64,000 nucleotides of DNA from an uncultured Aquimarina sp. (GCF_947496855.1 NZ_CANMED010000004.1:1-64000); one strand, 5' to 3'; shown: positions 29,299-39,430, counted from the stretch's first letter. The notes: a model not told the origin generated them from the letters alone. Program-made: numbers and translations.

Positions 29299-30195
29299 CT
29301 ATTCTTTTGGTTTTAAGATGGTAACTTCTCTTTGAGGGAATGGTATATTTATCTTATTATCTCTAAACAAACGATCAATCTCAAATCTTATTTCACTTTT
29401 TGGAATTCCAGCTTGAAAACTATCGTTCATTGTAAAAACGAGCCTGAAATTTAATGAACTATCTCCAAAATTTGTAAACAACACTAATGGTTCAGGAGTT
29501 TTTAAAACTTTCTCATTATCATTTGCTATTTTAATCAGTAAATCTTTAACAAGATTCACATCACTACCATATGCAACCCCAATCTCAACTGATTCTCTCG
29601 TAATCGATCCATTTTGAGTCCAATTATACAAAGTAGAAGTAAGGTATTTATGATTAGGTATGATCAGTACTTTATTGTCTATAGTTACAGCTCGAGTAGT
29701 CCTTAATTTAATTTCTTCTACTCTACCGATTTTACTTTCTAATTCTATAATATCACCAACATGTACCGTTTGGTCTATAAAAATAAATATTCCAGATATT
29801 ATATCCTGTATTAATGTCTGTAGCGCTAAACCAACACCAACCAGCAACGCTGCTGATGCTGCAAAAATCGCAGTAATATTGAATCCAATACTATCCAGTG
29901 TAACCAGAACTATAATAATATAAACAAAATATTTGGCGAAAGAAAATACAGAAACAAATTTTACTTTATCCTCTCTTGGAAGTTTTCTGGTAACGACTTT
30001 TCTTATAAATTTCAGAAATAAAGATGTAACAAAAAGAACAAAAATTACAAACAAAAATAATCCTACCGTAAGTACTATTGGGTCTTTCTCCGGCCCTAAA
30101 TGAAAAATTTCGAAGTCCAAAAATTTCTTGATGTTGCCCCAAACATCTTCCTGGATCACTTCTTTAACCTGTTCTGTAATCTCCTCTTGGATCAT
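29299..30195 (-). CDS. MscS-family mechanosensitive channel
   Basis: 298 aa. TM segments lie at about 40-65, 85-108 and 110-135. The last is the Gly/Ala-rich pore helix (AIFAASAALLVGVGLALQ), followed by the family motif FIFIDQTVHVGDIIELESKIG and the beta domain. Such channels open on membrane tension and release solutes. It starts 1 bp after the ABC permease stop, so it belongs to the same operon. Confidence 0.93.
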   Translation of the reverse strand: MIQEEITEQVKEVIQEDVWGNIKKFLDFEIFHLGPEKDPIVLTVGLFLFVIFVLFVTSLFLKFIRKVVTRKLPREDKVKFVSVFSFAKYFVYIIIVLVTLDSIGFNITAIFAASAALLVGVGLALQTLIQDIISGIFIFIDQTVHVGDIIELESKIGRVEEIKLRTTRAVTIDNKVLIIPNHKYLTSTLYNWTQNGSITRESVEIGVAYGSDVNLVKDLLIKIANDNEKVLKTPEPLVLFTNFGDSSLNFRLVFTMNDSFQAGIPKSEIRFEIDRLFRDNKINIPFPQREVTILKPKE

Positions 30196-30196
30196 A

Positions 30197-31498
30197 TTAA
30201 TACTTTAACCACTTAAACAATTCCTTATAGCTAGGTTTTTTACCATACATCAAGATACCTATTCTATAGATTTTTCCGGCAAACCATACCATAAAAATAA
30301 TACTACCTATCAGTAATACTATGGAAATCAAAATCTCCCACCAGGGAACCCCAAAAGGTATTCTCATTAACATAACAATAGGCGACGTAAGAGGAATCAT
30401 AGAAAACACGGTAGAAACAGTTCCGTGCGGATTTTCTATCACAGCAAAAAAACCAACATAAATTCCTAACATTAATGGTAACAAAATAGGTAACATAAAT
30501 TGTTGAGAATCTGTTTCGCTGTCCACGGCTGCACCTATAGCCGCATATATTGAACTATATAAAAAGTATCCTCCGATAAAATACACAAAGAAAGAAAGTA
30601 CTAAGGTTAGTAATGGAAGTTTTAGTATATCCTGAATTAGAAGTTGAATATCTTCTTGACTATTTTCTTGTAACGCGATAGATGGATCTACTCCTACAGG
30701 TTGTGGATCCATTCCAAATAATGATGTAGCTACGAAAAGAAGAACACCTCCTAAAAACACCCAAATAAGAAACTGTAAAATACCAGCAAAAGAAGTACCT
30801 AGTATTTTACCCATCATCAATTGCATTGGTTTTACAGAAGAAATAATGATCTCTATAATACGGTTTGTCTTTTCCTCTATTACTGATCGCATCACCATAT
30901 TCCCATAAATAATGATAAACATCATCAATAAATATCCTGCGAACCCTCCAAATGCCATCTTCACATAATTAGACATTTTAGAAGTTTTCTCTCCAGAAAA
31001 ATTTTCTATCTGAATATTTATTTTTGCTTTAGAGTTTTCTATGGTTTCTAAATTAAGACCTTCGGCTTTATAGTTTTGATTTGTTAGTTTATTTGCAATA
31101 ATTCCTTCTATAGTATTTAGTATTGAAAAATTCGGTGATTCTTCTGCATAAAACTGAATAGATTTCGAAAGTTCTTTATTAGACGATTTCTTAGGAATAT
31201 ATAATAATCCATATAGTTTTTTAGAAATCACAGAATCCTTTGCTGTTTCGATATCATAATTACTATAATTAATATATTCTACTGCATCAGTATCTTTAAG
31301 ATCTGTAACAAACAATTCTGTTTCATCAATAAAGGCAACTTTCTTAACTTCATCATTATTAATAGTGGTTAGCCAAGCTATTAATGCGATCATTCCGACT
31401 ACGATTAACGGACTAAGAAACGTCATCACTACAAATGTTCTATTACGTACGCGAGATATAAACTCTCTCTTTATGATTAACTGTAAATTATTACTCAT
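30197..31498 (-). CDS. ABC-2 type transporter permease (NatB-like)
   Basis: 433 aa. One N-terminal TM (about 22-44) is followed by a periplasmic domain of about 140 aa, then five or more TMs from about 180. IIEIIISSVKPMQLMMGKILG after TM2 is characteristic of ABC-2 exporters of the NatB/ABC_2_trans_3 group. It overlaps the ATPase gene by 8 bp. Substrate unknown; Na+, drug or lipid export are all possible for the family. Confidence 0.9.
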   Translation of the reverse strand: MSNNLQLIIKREFISRVRNRTFVVMTFLSPLIVVGMIALIAWLTTINNDEVKKVAFIDETELFVTDLKDTDAVEYINYSNYDIETAKDSVISKKLYGLLYIPKKSSNKELSKSIQFYAEESPNFSILNTIEGIIANKLTNQNYKAEGLNLETIENSKAKINIQIENFSGEKTSKMSNYVKMAFGGFAGYLLMMFIIIYGNMVMRSVIEEKTNRIIEIIISSVKPMQLMMGKILGTSFAGILQFLIWVFLGGVLLFVATSLFGMDPQPVGVDPSIALQENSQEDIQLLIQDILKLPLLTLVLSFFVYFIGGYFLYSSIYAAIGAAVDSETDSQQFMLPILLPLMLGIYVGFFAVIENPHGTVSTVFSMIPLTSPIVMLMRIPFGVPWWEILISIVLLIGSIIFMVWFAGKIYRIGILMYGKKPSYKELFKWLKY

Positions 31499-32420
31499 TT
31501 TCTGTAATGGTTTTAATGAATATTTCGTTTACACTTGGTATTACCTCGTTAAACCGAACAACTTGTGCTCTTTCGGATAAAAATCTAAGTAGATCATTGG
31601 GAGAAGCATCTTTATCCAAAGATATTTTTAGTTTCAACTGATCTTCTATTGTTTTAAAATCTGCCGGTTCTGTTACGAACTTATTTTGCAAAGCTTCTTG
31701 TAATTCTGTATTATTTTCTGACAATAACCCTACTTCAAATATATTTGCCTTGTATTCTTTTTTGATATCAGAAACTTTCCCTTCTAGTATTTTATTGGAT
31801 TTATTGATCAAAGCCATATGATCACACAACTCCTCTACGCTTTCCATACGATGGGTAGAGAAAATTACAGTAGCACCTTCATCACGCAACTGAAGAATTT
31901 CGTCTTTAATTACGTTAGCATTTATAGGATCAAAACCACTAAAAGGCTCATCAAATATCAATAGCTTAGGTTTATGCAATACCGTCACAATAAATTGCAC
32001 CTTCTGTGCCATTCCTTTAGAGAGCTCTTGTATTTTCTTATCCCACCAATGTGATATATCAAATTTATCAAACCAATATTTTAGTCGCTCCTTTGCATCT
32101 TTTTTGCTTAACCCCTTAAGTTGAGCAAGATATAATGCTTGTTCACCTACTCTCATTGATTTGTACAATCCTCTTTCTTCCGGCAGATATCCAATATCTT
32201 TAATATGATGAGATTGTAATGGCTCTCCATCCAGAAATACACTTCCTGTATCCGGAAGCGTGATTTGATTAATAATTCTGATCAAGGTTGTTTTACCAGC
32301 CCCATTAGGACCTAGTAATCCAAAAATACTTCCTTTTGGCACTTTAATAGAAACATTATTTAGAGCAATAAAGTCTCCAAACTGTTTTGTTGCTTGTCGT
32401 ACCTCCAAAAGATTGGTCAT
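31491..32420 (-). CDS. ABC transporter ATP-binding protein (NatA-like)
   Basis: 309 aa. Walker A is GPNGAGKTT (37-45), the signature is LSKGMAQKVQF, Walker B is LLIFDEPFSGFDP and the H-loop STHRMES. A C-terminal DUF4162-like tail (about 220-309) is typical of NatA-type ATPases. It is the first gene of the five-gene operon that runs to the NtrC-like regulator. Confidence 0.93.
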   Translation of the reverse strand: MTNLLEVRQATKQFGDFIALNNVSIKVPKGSIFGLLGPNGAGKTTLIRIINQITLPDTGSVFLDGEPLQSHHIKDIGYLPEERGLYKSMRVGEQALYLAQLKGLSKKDAKERLKYWFDKFDISHWWDKKIQELSKGMAQKVQFIVTVLHKPKLLIFDEPFSGFDPINANVIKDEILQLRDEGATVIFSTHRMESVEELCDHMALINKSNKILEGKVSDIKKEYKANIFEVGLLSENNTELQEALQNKFVTEPADFKTIEDQLKLKISLDKDASPNDLLRFLSERAQVVRFNEVIPSVNEIFIKTITENE

Positions 32421-32761
32421 ATAGAAAAATGTGATTTGTTCTGAAATTAAAAAAACTATGCTAAGTAAGTCAAAATATTAATGAAATGAAATAAATAGTA
32501 CTACTTAAAAGAATCAATAGATACTAAGGACATGCAATTGATATAATGATAACGCATCAATATTTAACCTATTCATAAAACTTTAATCTTATAAAAAAAC
32601 AAAACCCACCCTAAATACAAGTATTAAGGATGGGAAAAAAATTGCTATGAAAAAGAAAAATTATCACTAAATGCGCTAGTGATGTTTCAAATATACGAAT
32701 TTTTATTAAACAAAAATTGCATTTAAAAATGATTATACTTACAAAAGTACCATTCTTATTT
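32421..32761. other. intergenic region between dnaJ and the ABC operon
   Basis: It holds the dnaJ terminator (listed separately) and the presumed promoter of the ABC/MscS operon on the minus strand. No ORF or further structure is seen. Confidence 0.5.
32592..32634 (-). terminator. terminator of grpE-dnaJ
   Basis: On the minus strand CCCATCCTTAATA pairs with TATTTAGGGTGGG (one or two mismatches), followed by TTTTGTTTTTTT. It lies about 130 nt after the dnaJ stop. Confidence 0.75.
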
Positions 32762-33883
32762 TTATGAAAACATGTCTTTTACTTTTTCAAAAAATGATTT
32801 GTCTTTACTGTCTGGACTAGGTTTAAAATGCTCATCCTGAGCCATTCTTTCAAAAAATTCTTTTTGTTCCTTATTCAATGTTTTAGGTGTCCATACATTT
32901 ACGTGCACTAAAAGATCTCCTTTTCCATAGCCATTAATACTAGGGATTCCTTTACCTCTTAGTCTAAGTATTTTACCACTCTGCACACCTTCTTCTATCT
33001 TAATACGAACTTTACCTGATACGGTATCAATCTCTCTTGACGCACCAAGTGCTGCTTCAGAAAAACTAATATAGAGATCATAATGCAGATTATCTCCTTC
33101 ACGTTGTAGTTCTGAGTGATCTTGCTCTTCTATTGCCACTAAAAGATCACCTGGAACACCATTACCCGGTGCTTCATTTCCTTTTCCAGAAACTTTGAGC
33201 TGCATACCATCTTCTACACCAGCAGGTATTTTTATACTTACTGTTTCCTCTGACACTTTTAAACCTTGACCATCTGCATCTGCAGGCTTTTTATCTATAA
33301 TCTGTCCAGCTCCTCCACAAGTAGAACATGTGGTAGATGTCTGCATTCGTCCTAGAATAGTATTCGTAATTCGAGTCATCTGACCACTACCATTACATGT
33401 CGAACAGGTTTTATAAGTAGTTCCGGGAGCTTGAATCTTACGCTTAACTTTAATTTTTTTCTCTACTCCATTAGCAATCTCTTCTAATGTAAGTTTTACA
33501 CGTATGCGCAGATTGCTTCCTTTTACACGACGTTGTCTTCCGCCTCCGCCGCTGAAACCGCCGCCAAAACCACCGCCGCCAAAAATATCTCCAAACTGAC
33601 TAAATATGTCGTCCATATTCATTCCGCCGCCGCCGAAACCGCCGCCAAAACCACCACCGCCTTCAAAAGCTTGATGCCCAAATTGGTCGTATTGAGATTT
33701 TTTATCAGGATCACTTAATACTTCGTATGCTTCTGCTGCCTTCTTAAACTTCTCCTCTGCCGAAGCATCTCCTGGGTTTTTATCTGGATGATACTCTATC
33801 GCTTTCTTACGATATGCTTTTTTAATTTCGGCTTCTGTGGCGTTTTTACTAAGGCCTAAAATATCATAAAAATCTTCTTTCAT
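32762..33883 (-). CDS. dnaJ: molecular chaperone DnaJ (Hsp40)
   Basis: 373 aa. The J domain (1-70) has HPDKNPGD. A Gly/Phe-rich stretch (75-120) follows. The zinc-finger region has only two CxxCxGxG motifs (CSTCNGSG and CSTCGGAG) instead of four, a reduction I know from other flavobacterial DnaJ proteins. The substrate-binding C-terminal domains follow. DnaJ delivers unfolded proteins to DnaK and stimulates its ATPase. It lies 11 bp after grpE, in the usual operon order. Confidence 0.97.
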   Translation of the reverse strand: MKEDFYDILGLSKNATEAEIKKAYRKKAIEYHPDKNPGDASAEEKFKKAAEAYEVLSDPDKKSQYDQFGHQAFEGGGGFGGGFGGGGMNMDDIFSQFGDIFGGGGFGGGFSGGGGRQRRVKGSNLRIRVKLTLEEIANGVEKKIKVKRKIQAPGTTYKTCSTCNGSGQMTRITNTILGRMQTSTTCSTCGGAGQIIDKKPADADGQGLKVSEETVSIKIPAGVEDGMQLKVSGKGNEAPGNGVPGDLLVAIEEQDHSELQREGDNLHYDLYISFSEAALGASREIDTVSGKVRIKIEEGVQSGKILRLRGKGIPSINGYGKGDLLVHVNVWTPKTLNKEQKEFFERMAQDEHFKPSPDSKDKSFFEKVKDMFS

Positions 33884-33894
33884 CTCTATTTATC

Positions 33895-34437
33895 TTATTG
33901 TCCAGTTACCACCTTAGGAAAACGAATTACTTTATCTCCTAATTTATATCCTTTTTCTATAACATCTACAATCTTCCCTTTTAACTCATCACTAGGTGCT
34001 GGAATCTGGGTTATTGCTTCATGATCGTCTGCATTAAACACATCGCCAGCAGCTACTTCTACTTCAGACAACCCTTTAGTCTTTAATGTTTCTCTTAATT
34101 TGTTATGAATCAGTTCGACGCCTTTCAGTAAATCCTTATCAACAGATTTTTCAATCTCTTTCTTGGCACGATCAAAATCATCTAATACTGGTAGCATAGA
34201 TTGTATAACATCCTGGCCAGCTGTCTTAAACAACTCTATTCTTTCTTTAGAAGTACGCTTTTTGTAATTTTCGAACTCTGCAAAAAGTCTCAAAAACTTG
34301 TCTTTTTCTTTTTTCAGATCCTCTTTTAATTGTGTTTCAGCATCCACCTCTTCTACCTTGGTTTCCTCTACAACTTTATCAAGTACTTCTTCTACTTGAT
34401 CCTTTACATCTTCTGTATTTTTATTTTTCTTACTCAT
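33895..34437 (-). CDS. grpE: nucleotide exchange factor GrpE
   Basis: 180 aa from the ATG at 34437 (MSKKNKNTEDV). An ATG 54 nt further upstream would add a basic stretch not expected in GrpE. An acidic N-terminal region is followed by the long coiled coil (about 40-95, LRLFAEFENYKKRTSKERIE) and the beta domain ending YKLGDKVIRFPKVVTGQ. It releases ADP from DnaK. Co-transcribed with dnaJ. Confidence 0.95.
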   Translation of the reverse strand: MSKKNKNTEDVKDQVEEVLDKVVEETKVEEVDAETQLKEDLKKEKDKFLRLFAEFENYKKRTSKERIELFKTAGQDVIQSMLPVLDDFDRAKKEIEKSVDKDLLKGVELIHNKLRETLKTKGLSEVEVAAGDVFNADDHEAITQIPAPSDELKGKIVDVIEKGYKLGDKVIRFPKVVTGQ

Positions 34438-34562
34438 GTAACTAGTACCTTTTATAAGTTTCTTTTTTTGAAGATGCAAAAGTACTGCCATTTTTGAATA
34501 AATGTCATAATGTCACAGGAATATTTTAGTATATATTTAAGAGTATTCATTTTCTAAAAAAA

Positions 34563-34570
34563 TAATTTTG
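34563..34570 (+). promoter_or_regulatory. candidate -7 box for the yceI-like gene
   Basis: TAATTTTG fits the Bacteroidetes -7 consensus TAnnTTTG and lies 29 nt before the ATG at 34600. No clear -33 TTTG is seen at the proper distance. Confidence 0.4.
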
Positions 34571-34599
34571 ATTTTTTAAAACTATAAACTAGAATTATT

Positions 34600-35271
34600 A
34601 TGAAAACCAAATTAATAAACCTATTTGCTATTACTGCAATTATAATAGCAGCATCTTCTTGTAAAGGCGAGAAAAAAAATGAAACCGAAGCTACTACTGC
34701 AGAAAAGGTAGTAGAAGCACCTGCAGAAGCAATAACTTATATTGTGGACAATGCTGCTAGTACTATTGAATGGGTTGGTAAAAAACCAACAGAAAACCAT
34801 ACAGGAACTATTAACATTGCAAAAGGAAAAGTAAAAACACAGGATGGAAAAATCCAAAGTGGATCTTTTGTGATTGATATGGCTTCAATTAATGTAACCG
34901 ATTTAGAAGGTGATCAAAAAGCAGGTCTTGAAGGACATCTTAAAGGAGAAGGAGAAGGTAAAGAAGATCATTTCTTTAATGTAGCTAAATTTCCTAATGC
35001 TTCTTTTGAAGTGACTGGAATTTCAGAAAAAGAAGGTAAAACAATTATCGAAGGTAATCTTACGATCAAAGAGATTAAGAAAAATATTTCTTTCCCAGCA
35101 ACATCAGCTTTAGAAGGAGATACAATGACTTTAAACAGTGAAGTGTTTACAATTAATCGTACAGATTGGGGTGTGAATTATGGATCTAAATCTGTTTTCG
35201 AAAACTTAGGTGATAAGTTTATTATGGATGATATCGAACTTAAGATTAGTCTAAAAGCTACTAAAGCTTAA
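34600..35271 (+). CDS. YceI-family lipoprotein
   Basis: 223 aa. The lipoprotein signal has the lipobox ASSC with Cys21. The YceI lipocalin-like domain (about 45-222) starts ITYIVDNAASTIEWVGKKP and includes DHFFNVAKFPNASFE, the family signature. YceI proteins bind polyisoprenoid-like amphiphilic molecules; the ligand here is unknown. Monocistronic, with a strong bidirectional terminator downstream. Confidence 0.92.
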   Translation: MKTKLINLFAITAIIIAASSCKGEKKNETEATTAEKVVEAPAEAITYIVDNAASTIEWVGKKPTENHTGTINIAKGKVKTQDGKIQSGSFVIDMASINVTDLEGDQKAGLEGHLKGEGEGKEDHFFNVAKFPNASFEVTGISEKEGKTIIEGNLTIKEIKKNISFPATSALEGDTMTLNSEVFTINRTDWGVNYGSKSVFENLGDKFIMDDIELKISLKATKA

Positions 35272-35290
35272 TTCAAAAAAACTATCATAT

Positions 35291-35326
35291 AAAAAAGGTC
35301 AACATTCTAGAATGTTGACCTTTTTT
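35291..35326. terminator. bidirectional intrinsic terminator
   Basis: A near-perfect palindrome: AAAAAAGGTCAACATTC then its complement, ending in six Ts. It serves the yceI-like gene on plus and the TIGR01777 gene on minus. Confidence 0.9.
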
Positions 35327-35349
35327 ATATTTTATGATTTACTTGTATA

Positions 35350-36252
35350 TCAAATAAGTTCTTCTATTGCCTGAGTAATATTATCATATCTAAATTGAAA
35401 ACCTGCTTCTAAAATTTTATCACTACACACTCTCTGACTACTAAACAACAATACGTGCATATCTCCAAGAATCAATTTCATCATAAATTTAGGTACATTA
35501 GGTAGTATTATTTTTTTACTCATTTGATCCGCTACCACACGCGTTAATTTATTATTAGAAACGGGATTAGGTGCTACAGCGTTGTATATTCCCGTCAATT
35601 CTTCTTCTACTACATATATAAACATACGTGCCAAATCCTCTAAATGAATCCAACTCTGCCACTGTTTTCCGCTCCCAAAAGCCGCTCCTACTCCTTTCTC
35701 AATAGGTTTTGCCATTTTTGGAAACGCTCCACCTTTATTAGAAAGTACTAATCCAATTCTAAGAAGACTTACTTCAATATTTAATGTTTTAAACTCCTCA
35801 ACTGCTGCTTCCCATTTTTTGACTACTTCTCCTAAGAAACCTGTATCTTCCTTAGAAGATTCTTCCATATAATAATTCTGAAAAGAATCAAGATAAATCC
35901 CAATGGCACTTGCAGAAACTATATGGCGAATGGAATGTTTTACTTTTTTAAGTGATTCTATAATGAGGGAAGCAGTATCAACACGGCTATCAATAATTTC
36001 TTGCTTATACCTCTTTGTCCAACGTTTGGCTACTGTAGCACCAACAAGATTAATAATTACCTCTACGTCTTCAAAGCATTTCGAATCTATTTCTCCTTTT
36101 GAAGGATTCCAATAAAACCCCTTATAATTCTTTTCTGATGTAAGTTTATTTTTACTAGTTGTAAGATAATGTACATCAATTTTTGATTGATGGCATAGTC
36201 CTACTATTTCCTGACCAATAAGTCCAGTTGCACCAGTAATTAAAACTTTCAT
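35350..36252 (-). CDS. TIGR01777-family NAD(P)-binding epimerase/SDR protein (YfcH-like)
   Basis: 300 aa. The N-terminal Rossmann motif is GATGLIGQEIV (7-17). INLVGATVAKRWTK and the SASAIGIYL strand follow. The C-terminal DUF1731-like tail has RVCSDKILEAGFQFRY. The family is conserved, but its reaction is not established. Single gene. Confidence 0.9.
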   Translation of the reverse strand: MKVLITGATGLIGQEIVGLCHQSKIDVHYLTTSKNKLTSEKNYKGFYWNPSKGEIDSKCFEDVEVIINLVGATVAKRWTKRYKQEIIDSRVDTASLIIESLKKVKHSIRHIVSASAIGIYLDSFQNYYMEESSKEDTGFLGEVVKKWEAAVEEFKTLNIEVSLLRIGLVLSNKGGAFPKMAKPIEKGVGAAFGSGKQWQSWIHLEDLARMFIYVVEEELTGIYNAVAPNPVSNNKLTRVVADQMSKKIILPNVPKFMMKLILGDMHVLLFSSQRVCSDKILEAGFQFRYDNITQAIEELI

Positions 36253-36359
36253 CGTTGAGTTATTTCGTGCAAAATAACACCCGATTTTAACATAACCTAC
36301 CTCTTTATTATAGGTTTAACAAATATTAAAACATCGACTAAGAAAAACGTAAATAACCT

Positions 36360-37046
36360 CTAATTTTTTGTTGCCCTTAGCATTTCTCTTTTACCAGGCG
36401 GACCAGGAAGCCTTTCTACAACAAAACCAACTTCTTGCATTGCACGTCTCACACTACCTTTCGCAGAATAAGTAACTAAAACACCCTTATCCATTAGTGC
36501 TTCATACATTACTAAGAAAATATCAACACCCCACAACTCTGGTTGTACTCTTGCACCAAAAGCGTCAAAATAAATTAAATCAAAGCAATTTTTATCCTCT
36601 ATTTCCGCAAAAAACTGTTTACGTTTGGTAAGAAAAAAAGAAGATGATATCCTATTCAGATCTTCCCATGGAGATTTATGCATCATATCAAAAATTGTTT
36701 GCTCGTTTACAGCAGATAATTGAGCTACGTAATTCAAAAACTTTACCTCATCCAAAGGAACTGGATACGCTTCTATTCCAACATAATTAATCTTTTGGTC
36801 ATTTTTGAAAGCTTCTAGATAGGTAATAAAAGCATTTAAACCTGTTCCAAAACCAATCTCTAGAATATTCAATTCAGGAAATTTTCTGGAAGCTAATATA
36901 TGATCAAAACCACTTTTGATAAAAACGTGCTTTGCTTCATTAATAGCCCCGTGTTTAGAATGATACTGTTCATCTAACTCAGGAAAGTGAATAGTTGTAG
37001 AGCCATCAGAAGTGGTAATAATCTCGCGTTTTAAATCTCTTTTCAT
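36360..37046 (-). CDS. mnmD: tRNA U34 methyltransferase MnmD-like
   Basis: 228 aa. The SAM-binding motif is ILEIGFGTGLNAFIT, followed by YVGIEAYPV and LIYFDAFGARVQPELWG, all typical of the MnmC methyltransferase domain. The oxidase half found in MnmC of enterobacteria is missing, so this is the stand-alone MnmD form. It makes mnm5(s2)U in the wobble position of tRNA. Its ATG overlaps the stop of the DUF4920 gene (TAATG). Confidence 0.9.
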   Translation of the reverse strand: MKRDLKREIITTSDGSTTIHFPELDEQYHSKHGAINEAKHVFIKSGFDHILASRKFPELNILEIGFGTGLNAFITYLEAFKNDQKINYVGIEAYPVPLDEVKFLNYVAQLSAVNEQTIFDMMHKSPWEDLNRISSSFFLTKRKQFFAEIEDKNCFDLIYFDAFGARVQPELWGVDIFLVMYEALMDKGVLVTYSAKGSVRRAMQEVGFVVERLPGPPGKREMLRATKN

Positions 37047-37552
37047 TACTGCTTTACTAACACTCCATCTGCCATAAAAGAATACGTTTTCTTAGGAGTA
37101 GTAATAGCGGCTATTTCATCCTCAGATTTTCCTGCATCTTGCGCCAAATGTCGTAATTCATCAACAGAAGTTTCAGAAACATAGGCTTTTCCTTGAACAA
37201 TTATGGTATCATTCTCAATATCTTTGGGAACAAAAAAGCCATAGTCTTTAAACTTTACCATCGTTTCTTCTTCTTTATTTAAAGCAATCTTCATCCAACA
37301 ACCTTTGGCTTTACAAACACCATTTACTGTACTAGAAAAAGCAATGTCTATTGTATCTCCTTCACTAAGATTATCGTATTTCTCTGCTATTGCATCCTTA
37401 TACAAGATGGCTTCTGATGAAATTTTTCCTCCAAAATTGTCATATTCACTTAGCGCTATATCGTTAACTGAGAAAGATTCTTCTCCTTTCTGTACAGAAT
37501 TACAACCTATTATAAATGACAATCCCGCAAAAAACAGTGCTATTTTTTTCAT
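37046..37552 (-). CDS. DUF4920 lipoprotein
   Basis: 168 aa. The leader ends LSFIIGC|NS, a lipobox. The mature part contains GVCKAKGCWMKIAL, with two cysteines that could bind a metal or form a disulfide, as usual in DUF4920. Function unknown. Translationally coupled to mnmD, though no functional link is evident. Confidence 0.85.
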   Translation of the reverse strand: MKKIALFFAGLSFIIGCNSVQKGEESFSVNDIALSEYDNFGGKISSEAILYKDAIAEKYDNLSEGDTIDIAFSSTVNGVCKAKGCWMKIALNKEEETMVKFKDYGFFVPKDIENDTIIVQGKAYVSETSVDELRHLAQDAGKSEDEIAAITTPKKTYSFMADGVLVKQ

Positions 37553-37736
37553 AATACATTATTATTAATGATGTTTAGCAAAATTAAACATTTTTAAAAT
37601 TCTTAATTTATCAGAAAAGGGTATTTTTGTTTAAAATATTAACTATTGTAAGTTTCTTATCTGTTTTAGGACATAATTAATAAAAAATACAATAGTAGAT
37701 AATAAAAAATTTCACAACCTTATAAATAACTATCGG

Positions 37737-38804
37737 ATGAGAAATGCAGTTCCGCAAGAGATTGAAATTACCAAAGTAAATCAATCCAAAATTGGGCAAG
37801 TAGATTTTGAAAATTTAGCTTTTGGTAAAATTTTTACAGATCATATGTTTATATGTGATTATCTCAATGGCGAATGGCAAACACCAAAAATTGTCCCATA
37901 CGGGCCTCTTACACTCGATCCGTCTGCTCGAGTATTTCATTACGGACAAGCTGTTTTTGAAGGAATGAAAGCATATAAAGATGAGGATGGAGACACTTTC
38001 TTATTTAGACCTGATGAAAATTTCAAGAGGATCAATAAATCATCGGAACGTTTGGCAATGCCAGAATTTCCTGAGGAGTATTTTTTTGATGGACTAAATA
38101 ATCTATTAAAATTAGATAATGAGTGGATTAAATCCGGTTTTGGAAATTCACTATATATAAGACCTTTTGTAATTGCTACGCAAGCAAGTGTTTCTGCATC
38201 TGAGGCGGATGAATATCGTTTTATGATTATTTGTTCACCAGCACAATCTTATTACAGTGGAGATGTAAGTGTATTGGTTGCAGAGAAATTTAGTCGTTCG
38301 GCTAGTGGAGGGTTTGGATATGCCAAAGCAGCTGGTAATTACGCAGGTCAATTTTATCCTACCAAACTAGCTAAAGAGCAAGGATATCAACAAATCATCT
38401 GGACAGATTCTAACTCACATGAATATGTAGAAGAAGCAGGAACGATGAACGTTTTTTTTAGAGTAAACGATACTTTATTAACAGCTCCTATTAGTGATCG
38501 AATATTAGATGGAATTACTCGTAAAAGTTTAATTGCATTAGCAGAGAAACAAGGATACAATGTAGAGGTAAGACCTATAAAAGTAAGTGAAATCGTAGAA
38601 GCATTTGAAAATGGCAGTTTAAAAGAAATTTTTGGAGCTGGTACTGCTGCTGTGGTAAGCCCCGTGAAGGCTTTTGGCTATAAAGGAGAGCATTACGAAC
38701 TAGAAAAACAAGAAAACTCTTATGCTTCTCATTTTAAGAAGGAACTAATGAATATACAATACAATAAAGCTGAAGATCTTTTTGGATGGAGAGTGAAGGT
38801 GTAA
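37737..38804 (+). CDS. ilvE: branched-chain amino acid aminotransferase
   Basis: 355 aa, fold-type IV PLP enzyme of the longer (BCAT2-like) class. ARVFHYGQAVFEGMKAY lies near the N-terminus, the PLP lysine is expected at K197 (GYAKAAGNYA), and EEAGTMNVFF and GAGTAAVVSPV follow. It interconverts Leu, Ile, Val and their 2-oxo acids using glutamate/2-oxoglutarate. Monocistronic, with a bidirectional terminator after it. Confidence 0.95.
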   Translation: MRNAVPQEIEITKVNQSKIGQVDFENLAFGKIFTDHMFICDYLNGEWQTPKIVPYGPLTLDPSARVFHYGQAVFEGMKAYKDEDGDTFLFRPDENFKRINKSSERLAMPEFPEEYFFDGLNNLLKLDNEWIKSGFGNSLYIRPFVIATQASVSASEADEYRFMIICSPAQSYYSGDVSVLVAEKFSRSASGGFGYAKAAGNYAGQFYPTKLAKEQGYQQIIWTDSNSHEYVEEAGTMNVFFRVNDTLLTAPISDRILDGITRKSLIALAEKQGYNVEVRPIKVSEIVEAFENGSLKEIFGAGTAAVVSPVKAFGYKGEHYELEKQENSYASHFKKELMNIQYNKAEDLFGWRVKV

Positions 38805-38845
38805 TTACTGAATTAAGGATTGACGAATTACAAGCTTAGATAACT

Positions 38846-38880
38846 AAAAATGCCTCAAGAAAAACTCTCGAGGCATTTTT
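38846..38880. terminator. bidirectional intrinsic terminator
   Basis: AAAAATGCCTC and GAGGCATTTTT flank a 13-nt loop. It lies between the convergent ilvE and MazG-like genes. Confidence 0.85.
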
Positions 38881-38889
38881 GTTTTATAA

Positions 38890-39276
38890 TTATCGATCAA
38901 GAATCTCTTTGATGTTTGGTTTAAAATAATTAGGCCCTTTGAGCACCTTACCATCTTCTCGATAAATTGGCTTACCATTCTCTCCCAACTTACTCATATT
39001 GCTACGTTGAATCTCGGTAAACACCTCTTCTATTTTATGTTGCATCCCGTGTTCTATAATCGTACCACATAAAATATATAACATATCTCCTAACGCATCA
39101 GCAACCTCAACAAGGTCATTATCCTGAGCAGCTTCTAGATATTCTTCATTTTCCTCTTTCATGAGGTTAAAACGAAGTGTATTTTTAGATTCACCTAAAT
39201 CCGCAATTGGCTCATTTTTATACCCAATCTCAAAAGCTGTATGAAATTCTTGTACAGCGGCAATTTTATCTTTCAT
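38890..39276 (-). CDS. MazG-like nucleoside triphosphate pyrophosphohydrolase
   Basis: 128 aa, all helical. KEENEEYLEAAQ followed by EVADALGDMLYIL gives the E..E...E...D metal site of the MazG/HisE superfamily. It is probably a housecleaning NTP pyrophosphatase; HisE is unlikely without a his operon nearby. Confidence 0.85.
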   Translation of the reverse strand: MKDKIAAVQEFHTAFEIGYKNEPIADLGESKNTLRFNLMKEENEEYLEAAQDNDLVEVADALGDMLYILCGTIIEHGMQHKIEEVFTEIQRSNMSKLGENGKPIYREDGKVLKGPNYFKPNIKEILDR

Positions 39277-39404
39277 AAAATTCTATTTAAAAAACTTTTA
39301 AAAAAAATATACATTTTTTTAGTATCTCCAATTCATATTTCTCCATAACAGAAAAAGACGCAAAGGTTTGTGTAATTTATTTTAAAAGTTTGTATAATGT
39401 AAAT

Positions 39405-39412
39405 TATCTTTG
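39405..39412 (+). promoter_or_regulatory. candidate -7 box of the small membrane protein gene
   Basis: TATCTTTG matches TAnnTTTG and lies 18 nt before the ATG at 39431. A TTTG at 39389-39392 is closer than the usual spacing. Confidence 0.4.
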
Positions 39413-39430
39413 CCGTAAAAATAACAAAAT

